Below, piece after piece: positions 58,057 through 64,000 of a DNA stretch of 64,000 nt (position 1 is its first letter; every line of letters begins with the position of its first letter). The notes below the pieces were generated by a model. The model was given only the letters and a program-made list of their open reading frames with translations. It made no database searches and had not been told where the DNA came from. The stretch is from assembly GCA_029248525.1 (NCBI GenBank), contig JAQWJE010000052.1, forward strand, positions 62,001-126,000, written 5' to 3'. Position numbers and translations under genes: made by a program. The stretch is from Candidatus Binatia bacterium. GTDB taxonomy: Bacteria > Desulfobacterota > Binatia > UBA12015.

Positions 58057-60018
58057 ATGGAACTTCGCGATGTCGTCCTGCTGCTCGCGGCTTCCATTCC
58101 GATTGTCTTCGTATGCCATCGGGTAGGTGTGCCGAGTCTGGTCGGTTTTCTGCTGACCGGCATCCTGCTGGGCCCGGAGGGAACTGGATGGGTCCAGGAT
58201 GCAGAGGTCGTCGAGCGCCTCGGGCAGGCAGGCGCCATTCTCCTTCTTTTTGCAATTGGTCTGGAGCTTTCGGTGGCCGAATTGGCCCGCCTCGGCTGGC
58301 GGGTTCTGTTGGCGGGCGTTGGCCAGATTCTGTTGATGGGGTGCCTTGCCTTCGGTTTTGCTCGAATTGCCGGCTGGGCTGGTCCCTCGGCCGTATTGCT
58401 GTCTTTTATTCTGGTGCATTCCAGCACCGTGGTCGCTCTGAAGCTCTTTGCGGATCGTGGCCAACTCGACGCCCCACAAGGTCGCGTCGCGACCGGCATT
58501 CTGGTGCTGCAGGATCTGTCGGTTGTCCCGATTGTGTTGCTGATTCCGCTGCTGGGCAAACCGGAGGGCATTGATCTTTCGGAGATTGCACGCGCCCTGG
58601 GCACGGCCTGCGTCGTGGTTGTAGGTATCGTCGCGCTGGCGAGGGTCGTCTTGCCAGCCCTGCTGCGCGAGGCTGCCGGGCTGGGACTTCGCGAACTCTT
58701 TACGGTCACGGTCGTTCTGATCTGCCTCGGTACGGCCTGGCTCGCGGAAAGTATGTCTCTCTCACTGGAGGTGGGAGCGCTGATCGCCGGGCTGGTTCTT
58801 TCCGACTCCGACTATTCACACCAGGTCTTTGCCGATATGGCGCCGCTTCGGGATGTCTTTGCGAGCCTGTTTTTCATCTCCATCGGAATGCACCTCGGCT
58901 ACGAGTTCCTGATGACGCATGCTGTGGAAGTTCTGCTCGGCGCCGCCGGGTTGATGCTTGGCAAGATCCTCATTTTTCTGGTGCTTCTCTTGCCCGTCCT
59001 CGGTTCGCTGCGTCTGGCGCTCGTCGTGGCCGTGGGCCTGTCTCAGTTGGGCGAGTTGGCCATCATCCTTCTCCAGATAGCCGGGCCGACGGGCCTTTTT
59101 CCGCCCGGCGCACAGGAACTTCTGGTCGGCATTGCCGTGATCACATTCGGGGTCTCGCCCCTGCTGCTGGGGCCGGCCGAGAGGTTGGGTTTGTGGTGGC
59201 AGCGTCGGCGCGGGACGACTCTGGATTCTCTGGCGGACGAGCCGCCGGTCGACGGACATGTCGTGATTCTGGGTTATGGGTTGAACGGACGCAATCTGGC
59301 AAAAGTTTTGCGCGAGACGGGCGTTCCCTACCGCGTCGCTGCTCTGAACCCTGCCCGCGTCGCAGAGGCGCGCTCGCGCGGAGAGCATGTCGTCTTCGGG
59401 GATGCGACGAGTCGCGAGGTTTTGGAAACTCTGGCAGTTTCGCGGGCGTCGATCGTGGTCATCGCGATCTCCGACGCGGTGGCCAGTCAGCGGGCAACCG
59501 GACTGGTTCGGGAGCTGAACGCCTCGGCCGCTATTTTGGTCCGCACGCGCTATGTCACGGAGATGGAGCCGTTGCGGGCTCTGGGTGCGGATGAGGTGAT
59601 TCCCGAGGAGTTCGAGACCTCGGTCGAGATTTTTGCCCGAGTTTTGCGCCGTCTCCATATCCCGCGCAATGTGATCGATTTGCAGATCTCCTTGATTCGC
59701 CAGGACGGCTACGAGATGCTGCGTGGTTTGGACTTGCCCGGTCAAGGCCTTCGCGATGTGCAGAAACTTCTCGTGGCAGCGATGACCGAGACCTACCTCG
59801 TCGAGCCTGCCTCGGCGGGTATCGGTCGCACGATTCGCGATCTGCAATTACGGGAGCAGACCGGCGTTACCTTGATTGCGGTCGTTCGCGGGGGACTGCC
59901 GTCGGCCAACCCCGACCCGGATTTTCGAATCGAGGAAGAGGATGTCCTCGTCCTGCTGGGGGATCATGCGGGTTTGGAAAGGGCGTTTCAGGTTTTGGGC
60001 GGAAACCCCGAGAACTGA
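58057..60018 (+). CDS. CPA2 family cation/proton antiporter (KefB/YbaL-like)
   Basis: A 653-residue protein. Residues 1-385 hold about 12-13 helices, including VGVPSLVGFLLTGILLGPEGTGW and LLFAIGLELSVAELARLGWRV (typical Kef opening), the LQDLSVVPIVLLIP motif with the proton-binding Asp, and LFFISIGMHLGYEFL. A TrkA-N domain follows (HVVILGYGLNGRNLAKVLRETGVPYRVAALNP), then an A-x-x-x-GADEVIPEEFETSVEIFARVL segment. The C-terminal TrkA-C domain (about 565-650) includes RDLQLREQTGVTLIAVVRGG. It probably exports K+ or Na+ for protons under nucleotide control. It is divergent from the epimerase-hpnGH operon with 134 bases between starts and converges with the nucleoside hydrolase across 18 bases. Confidence 0.94.
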   Translation: MELRDVVLLLAASIPIVFVCHRVGVPSLVGFLLTGILLGPEGTGWVQDAEVVERLGQAGAILLLFAIGLELSVAELARLGWRVLLAGVGQILLMGCLAFGFARIAGWAGPSAVLLSFILVHSSTVVALKLFADRGQLDAPQGRVATGILVLQDLSVVPIVLLIPLLGKPEGIDLSEIARALGTACVVVVGIVALARVVLPALLREAAGLGLRELFTVTVVLICLGTAWLAESMSLSLEVGALIAGLVLSDSDYSHQVFADMAPLRDVFASLFFISIGMHLGYEFLMTHAVEVLLGAAGLMLGKILIFLVLLLPVLGSLRLALVVAVGLSQLGELAIILLQIAGPTGLFPPGAQELLVGIAVITFGVSPLLLGPAERLGLWWQRRRGTTLDSLADEPPVDGHVVILGYGLNGRNLAKVLRETGVPYRVAALNPARVAEARSRGEHVVFGDATSREVLETLAVSRASIVVIAISDAVASQRATGLVRELNASAAILVRTRYVTEMEPLRALGADEVIPEEFETSVEIFARVLRRLHIPRNVIDLQISLIRQDGYEMLRGLDLPGQGLRDVQKLLVAAMTETYLVEPASAGIGRTIRDLQLREQTGVTLIAVVRGGLPSANPDPDFRIEEEDVLVLLGDHAGLERAFQVLGGNPEN

Positions 60019-60036
60019 GTTTCGCGCAGTCCTTCG

Positions 60037-60966
60037 TCAGAGAGCCCTCAGGGCGCGGACGAAGAACTTGGCAAAGCGTGGACCGTCGATTGCCGTGGCA
60101 CAGCGGATTTTCCGTCCCTTGGGGTCTTCGTAGGTTCGGAAGACATCGCCATCCCAGCCCGTGCTGATTCCAAGATCTTCAAACTCGCAATGAGATTCAT
60201 CGAGTGCGCAGGCAAGTGCCAGCGGGTCGTGCAGAAAGGCTGCATTGCCGGAAAGATCACCCACGAAGCCCTCGAAAAGGGATCGCTGTATGGGGGTCCA
60301 GCGGTCGAGAGCCCGCAGGATGGCGGCACGTGCCGGACCGGCGCCATCGGCGAGACGATCGCGGTCGTCCGGCGTAAGCCATGTCTGCAAGGTAACGTCG
60401 GCGGTCACCAATCGGGTCGGAATTTGCGCCTCGAGAACGATCGTCGCGGCGGCTGGATCGGAGCAGATATTATAGTCGATGCCGAAGGGAAAGCTTTTTT
60501 GACCGAATGTAATCTCGCGCAGGTGGCCGCCCATGATCGTCAGTTGCGGGATTTTCGCGGCCGTCTGAGGTGCCTCGAGAATGAGTCGGGCGATATTGGT
60601 CAGCGGGCCCACGGCAACCACTTCCGCTTGGGGATGCGTTTCGATCATCCGTGCGAGTGCCGCGACGCCCGTCTCTGTCGGCAGCGCGTCCCGATCGCTT
60701 TCGTCGAGAATACCGTCCCCTTCCTGGCCGTGCCAGAAAAACCGCTTTTCGTCATCTACGGGATCGACGGTACCCGCAAACACGGGAATTCCGGATTGTC
60801 CGGCGAGGCGTGCCAACTTCCGTGCGATCCGGGCACGGCATGCGGTATCCCCCGAGACTGTCGTGATGCCGATCAATTCGATCGACGGCTCCGCCAGTGC
60901 CAGTCCCAGGCAAAGAGCGTCGTCCACATCGCTGCCGATATCTGTGTCGAGAATGATTTGCTTCAT
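60037..60966 (-). CDS. inosine-uridine-type nucleoside hydrolase
   Basis: A 309-residue enzyme cleaving the N-glycosidic bond of nucleosides. The Ca2+-binding DTDIGSDVDDALCLGLAL cluster is at residues 7-24. VVAVGPLTNIARLI, LTIMGGHLREITF, and the substrate block FGIDYNICSDPAAATIVLEA are all family marks. The late active-site Asp is in AAFLHDPLALACAL; the His-Asp pair HDP is intact. The start at 60966 overlaps the stop of the kinase-like gene as ATGA. It probably belongs to nucleoside or methylthioadenosine salvage, given its partner. Confidence 0.93.
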   Translation of the reverse strand: MKQIILDTDIGSDVDDALCLGLALAEPSIELIGITTVSGDTACRARIARKLARLAGQSGIPVFAGTVDPVDDEKRFFWHGQEGDGILDESDRDALPTETGVAALARMIETHPQAEVVAVGPLTNIARLILEAPQTAAKIPQLTIMGGHLREITFGQKSFPFGIDYNICSDPAAATIVLEAQIPTRLVTADVTLQTWLTPDDRDRLADGAGPARAAILRALDRWTPIQRSLFEGFVGDLSGNAAFLHDPLALACALDESHCEFEDLGISTGWDGDVFRTYEDPKGRKIRCATAIDGPRFAKFFVRALRAL

Positions 60967-62018
60967 CGAATTTCCAGTTCCTCGATGGTGGCCGCGGGCT
61001 CGGAAATCCACGAGCATCCGGTGTCGATGGCCGTCAGAGACGCCGTGACTTCACCAACAGCGGCGACTCGGGCCGCACCGATCGTGCGTCGCAAGATTTC
61101 CACACCCGCGATTTGTACCGTGGTCTCCCATGCGGCCAGGTCGCGTGCTCCTTCGCTATAACCACGCCAGAGCGCGGCGGCGCGACGACGCAGAGAGGAT
61201 TCGTCCTTGAGTGCAATGGCGGCGAGCCCGAGGTGGCCGAGCAGCAAGCCGGGGTCCAGCGCCGCACAGCCCATATGGGCGATCTCTGCATCGAGCAGCT
61301 TTGTGCCCTGCGCGGAAAGGAGAATATTTCCCGGCTGCGGGTCGGCGTGCACCAGCACGAGCTCCTCGTCCCGGCACTGCTGATGGAGAGCGGTGATGCG
61401 ACGCTGTAGCGGCTCGTCGTCACGGAGATTGCCTGCGCCCTCGCGGACGGGTTGGGGCAGGGGGAAGTCATTATCGCCAAAGGGCAGCTCGAAAATATGC
61501 GCGAAGTGAAGCTGGCGCATATCCTCGTTCCGAAACTTCGATCGCAGAACCGCTTGGTCCTGTGTGCTTTGGTGGACGCGCCCGAGCAGACCCCCGATGG
61601 TCTCGAGTGCCGAGGTGAGGTCGCGTGTCGACAGTAGCTCGTGGTCGAGGCGGGGGCAGGTGCCGAGGTCTTCCAGAACGAGAACGCGCTGGTCGGGGTC
61701 GAAGTCGAGGATTGTCGGACAGCAGTGGTCCGGATCGACTGTGGCGGCATGGCGGATCCACGATGCTTCGATGAGGATTCTTCGGGTATCTGCCCGGTAT
61801 TGGGGGAATTTCTCCAATTGCTCGCGTGCTTGCTTGATGATCCAGCTCTGACCGTCGGGCGCTCGCACGCGCCGAACCCAATTGATATTCCCGTCGCCGG
61901 CGGACTCGACCGCACAGGGGGTTCCCGGTGGGATCAGCCCTCGCTGGCATAGGAAGTCCACAACGGAATCCTCATTCAGCGCTATCGTTGGAGAATCCTC
62001 CCGCAAGTTTTCCACCAT
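60963..62018 (-). CDS. aminoglycoside phosphotransferase-fold kinase, methylthioribose-kinase-like
   Basis: A 351-residue kinase. The start at 62018 (MVENLREDSPTIALNEDSVVDFLCQRG) is preferred; the frame upstream is Pro/Arg-rich and antisense to the glycosyltransferase. ESAGDGNINWVRRVRAPDGQSWIIKQAREQLEKFPQ resembles the nucleotide-binding GxGNxNxV...IVKQA block of MtnK. RILIEASWIRHAA holds the alphaC Glu and LVLEDLGTCPRLD the hinge. LVLVHADPQPGNILLSAQGTKLLDAEIAHMG is the catalytic H-x-D-x-x-x-x-N and D-x-E pair. MtnK phosphorylates 5-methylthioribose. With a hydrolase that could release the ribose from a nucleoside next to it, a two-step salvage of methylthioadenosine or a related nucleoside is plausible. 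The specificity is not proven. Confidence 0.78.
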   Translation of the reverse strand: MVENLREDSPTIALNEDSVVDFLCQRGLIPPGTPCAVESAGDGNINWVRRVRAPDGQSWIIKQAREQLEKFPQYRADTRRILIEASWIRHAATVDPDHCCPTILDFDPDQRVLVLEDLGTCPRLDHELLSTRDLTSALETIGGLLGRVHQSTQDQAVLRSKFRNEDMRQLHFAHIFELPFGDNDFPLPQPVREGAGNLRDDEPLQRRITALHQQCRDEELVLVHADPQPGNILLSAQGTKLLDAEIAHMGCAALDPGLLLGHLGLAAIALKDESSLRRRAAALWRGYSEGARDLAAWETTVQIAGVEILRRTIGAARVAAVGEVTASLTAIDTGCSWISEPAATIEELEIR

Positions 62019-62062
62019 CGGAGCTTCGCGTGCCGCTCCGATGGATGCAACAGTGAGACCCA

Positions 62063-64000
62063 GTGGGTCGCGATAATGACAATCCCCCCCGAACCCCGGC
62101 GGTCGCGGTTTTGGGGCCCCTGGACCCGGATTCGCAGGGCTTGCGGGACCAGACCCTACAGCCCGCGGAGGTAATTTCACTTCGGGACTCGGATTTTGCC
62201 GAGAAAATCGCTTCCTGCGCATCTGACCTCCTGATCTTTTTGAGCGAAGGTGACTCTCTTGCGCCCGAGGCTCTGGTCCGCTCTTCGCGAGCGATGGCCG
62301 GAACGGCCGCGGCGGTCGTGATGCGAGCCGAAGGCGTGGATTCGTTCGGTACACCTGATCAGAATGTTGGTTCCAGACCGATCGACGAGAGCGAATTTCT
62401 GCTTCGCTGGGTCAGCGGCGTGCCTTTGGTCACCAGTCAGGTGATGCTGCGACGCAGTCGCGTCCAATCAGCATTGCGTCTGCCGGGCGTCTCGCGGCCC
62501 CGGGAGGTGATCGCGGCGGTCATCGCGCGCCACGAAACACGATTCCTCGACGAGATTCTGGTGCGCTGCGATGGTACTTCTCGCGGCGCGGAATTCCCCG
62601 CGAATCTCCTCGCGACAGATTTGTTGGAGGACTTTTGTTTTCGGTTAGGTGGGGGGCGCTGGGCGGATCCTCGTGCACGAGCGCAAGTCCGCTGTCGGCT
62701 CGCGGATGCGTTAGGGGAGGGCGCCGGAGACGAAGGAGTCGTTCGGGTCCTGCGTGATGCCGCAGATCAGCTTGCCGGCGGAGAGGCAACGAGAGTTTCA
62801 CCGCCAAATGCCCGACGATCCTTCGCCGGGATTCCGCGGGGAACACTGCCCATGCCCCCGGCAGCCGTTGCGCAAGATTGGGACCGGCGAGCGGATCAGA
62901 ACATCAGCCGCGAGGAACTCATGGCCGCGATGAATGCGCGCGCAGACTTGCGCGAAGATATCTGCCCCACGGCGCGGACGGTTGAAGGACTTCGGCGAGG
63001 TCTCGCGGGCCTGGCGTCGGGTGCGGTGCGGGCGGATCGATCGGACGCACCCACCCAAATGCTCATGCCGGAACCCGACCGCTCAGCAGAGGACGGCCTG
63101 GAGCGCCAGCCGTGTGTGGCCTTGCAGGTGCCCTCGCTCGGATCGGGCGGTTTGGAAAATATTGTCGCGATTCTCGCGCGTCGACTCTCAGCGCAGGGAT
63201 TTCGCGTGCTGGTGATCTGCGACAAGGCCGGAGGCATCCTGGCCGAAGAACTCGTGGCCGAAGGCCTGGAGGTTTTCGTTCTCGGGGAGCAGGACCCGGA
63301 GGGCGAGTTGGCGGTTCTTTTTGCGGATCAAAATGTGGATGTTCTCTCGGCACACTATTCGTGGTTGGGGGTTCCGGCTGCGGCCGCGCAGGACATTCCG
63401 GTCGTGATGACGGTGCACAATGAATACGGATGGATGGGTGCCGCAGCTCATGAAACCGTTTGTGCGCTGGACTCTCTGGTCCACGGTTATATCGCCGTGA
63501 GCCAGACCGTTGCGGATTTTCACGCAGCACGCTTTTCGATTGATCCGGGTCGGATTGCCGTTGTCCGGAATGCGGCAAGCGACCGCTTGCGGGTTTTGGG
63601 CACAACCCACCGCGAGGCGAAACGAGCCGAACTGAACCTCGACCCCGAGGCCTGCGTCCTGCTGTTGGTTGGCCGTCTGGAACCGGTCAAAGGACAGCTC
63701 TTGCTAGCCGAGGCCGTGGCTCGATGCGCCCGGCAGGGGCTTTTCTGTCAGGTGTTACTGGCTGGCGAGGTGGGCGACTCTCTTTACGCGGCGCAGTTGG
63801 AGAAACGTCTCGAGGCATTGGACCTGACGAAGCATTTCCGGATCCTGGGGGAGCGCTCCGATGTCCCCGAGTTGCTTGCAGCGGCCGACTTTTTTGTGCA
63901 GCCCTCGCTCTTTGAGGGCTTGAGTTTGGCCGCTGTCGAGGCCTTGCAGGCCGGGGTTCCGGCGGTTCTGGCCCCAACAGGCGACGCGGGCTTTCTCCTC
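62063..64000 (+). CDS. glycosyltransferase (GT4) with a long N-terminal domain, runs off right edge
   Basis: An uninterrupted plus-strand frame from 62057 to the window end, at least 646 codons from a GTG at 62063. The last about 340 residues are a GT-B glycosyltransferase: VALQVPSLGSGGLENIVAILARRLSAQGFRV, VVMTVHNEYGWMG, VLLLVGRLEPVKGQLLLAEAV (GT4 phosphate-binding Arg/Lys), ILGERSDVPELLAAADFFVQPSLFEGLSLAAVEALQAGVP (E-x7-E). The first about 300 residues have no firm family; SDLLIFLSEGDSLAPEALVRSSRAM weakly recalls GT2 domains. The start is uncertain: an ATG at 62076 is out of frame by one base because of a C7 run at 62084-62090. Acceptor unknown. Confidence 0.8.
   Translation, partial: MGRDNDNPPRTPAVAVLGPLDPDSQGLRDQTLQPAEVISLRDSDFAEKIASCASDLLIFLSEGDSLAPEALVRSSRAMAGTAAAVVMRAEGVDSFGTPDQNVGSRPIDESEFLLRWVSGVPLVTSQVMLRRSRVQSALRLPGVSRPREVIAAVIARHETRFLDEILVRCDGTSRGAEFPANLLATDLLEDFCFRLGGGRWADPRARAQVRCRLADALGEGAGDEGVVRVLRDAADQLAGGEATRVSPPNARRSFAGIPRGTLPMPPAAVAQDWDRRADQNISREELMAAMNARADLREDICPTARTVEGLRRGLAGLASGAVRADRSDAPTQMLMPEPDRSAEDGLERQPCVALQVPSLGSGGLENIVAILARRLSAQGFRVLVICDKAGGILAEELVAEGLEVFVLGEQDPEGELAVLFADQNVDVLSAHYSWLGVPAAAAQDIPVVMTVHNEYGWMGAAAHETVCALDSLVHGYIAVSQTVADFHAARFSIDPGRIAVVRNAASDRLRVLGTTHREAKRAELNLDPEACVLLLVGRLEPVKGQLLLAEAVARCARQGLFCQVLLAGEVGDSLYAAQLEKRLEALDLTKHFRILGERSDVPELLAAADFFVQPSLFEGLSLAAVEALQAGVPAVLAPTGDAGFLL

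Noticed and set aside
1-64000. CRISPR arrays, insertion sequences or prophage genes
   Set aside because: No regularly spaced repeats, transposase, integrase or capsid-like genes were seen in either strand.

Overview
The window looks like a piece of chromosome from a GC-rich, Gram-negative, aerobic bacterium. It encodes lipoproteins and secreted proteins with clear signal sequences, a cytochrome P450, acyl-CoA catabolic enzymes, leucine biosynthesis and a hopanoid locus. An HMG-CoA synthase inside the hopanoid operon, a eukaryote-like sterol glucosyltransferase and several amidohydrolases would fit an uncultivated lineage of the Binatota/Desulfobacterota/Myxococcota type. That placement is inference from gene content. 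No phage, IS element, integrase or CRISPR array was seen. The gene layout is very compact: many ATGA/GTGA overlaps, several convergent pairs whose stop codons interlock by 4 nt, and no gene-free stretch longer than 300 bases (the longest, 21056-21293, holds nothing I recognise).

Layout. 1-5701: 5' end of a Kup potassium transporter (runs off the left edge), a TPR-like secreted protein, a DUF6491-type lipoprotein, a small unknown gene, a PuuD-family membrane protein with a strong terminator, a beta-helix secreted protein and a GlcD-type FAD oxidase. 5730-12882: DUF423 protein, acyl-CoA synthetase, DUF547 protein, small membrane protein, zinc-ribbon methyltransferase, histidine phosphatase, CrtC/AttH-like protein and MATE exporter. 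12879-21055: CPA1 antiporter, trehalose-phosphate synthase whose fused phosphatase domain looks inactive, a thiolase-like/DUF35 pair divergent from an acyl-CoA dehydrogenase, HAD and GNAT enzymes. 21294-28125: sodium:solute symporter, sulfatase-like lipoprotein, a three-gene pterin operon (PTPS-III-like, divergent DHPS, SDR) and a GT81-like glucosyl-3-phosphoglycerate synthase candidate. 28243-36973: MarR regulator with two amidohydrolases, a two-gene RdgC, a lytic transglycosylase-like lipoprotein, P450 and DUF3604 protein. 37115-46174: ketopantoate reductase-like gene, tRNA-Ala(CGC), acyl-CoA synthetase, SRAP/HMCES protein, sterol-glucosyltransferase-like enzyme with a B-box-like zinc finger, PadR regulator, Aat, LeuCD. 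46216-57922: phosphoesterase lipoprotein, then the hopanoid locus: shc-mvaS-hpnC-hpnD-hpnE-hpnB on the plus strand facing an aldose epimerase-hpnG-hpnH operon on the minus strand. 58057-64000: CPA2 antiporter, nucleoside hydrolase plus methylthioribose-kinase-like gene, and a glycosyltransferase running off the right edge.

How it fits together. The hopanoid locus would make squalene from farnesyl diphosphate (HpnD, HpnC, HpnE), cyclise it (Shc) and add and process the adenosyl side chain (HpnH, HpnG). Three copies of a CTGACC-N4-GGTC(A/G)G dyad lie upstream of shc and hpnH and suggest one shared TetR-like regulator, which is not in the window. The most unusual items are the pterin operon with a DHPS-like enzyme that seems to keep the pterin site but has altered substrate loops, the bacterial sterol-type glucosyltransferase with a B-box and a fungal-like tail, the inactive-looking trehalose phosphatase domain, and a mutarotase coupled to hpnG.
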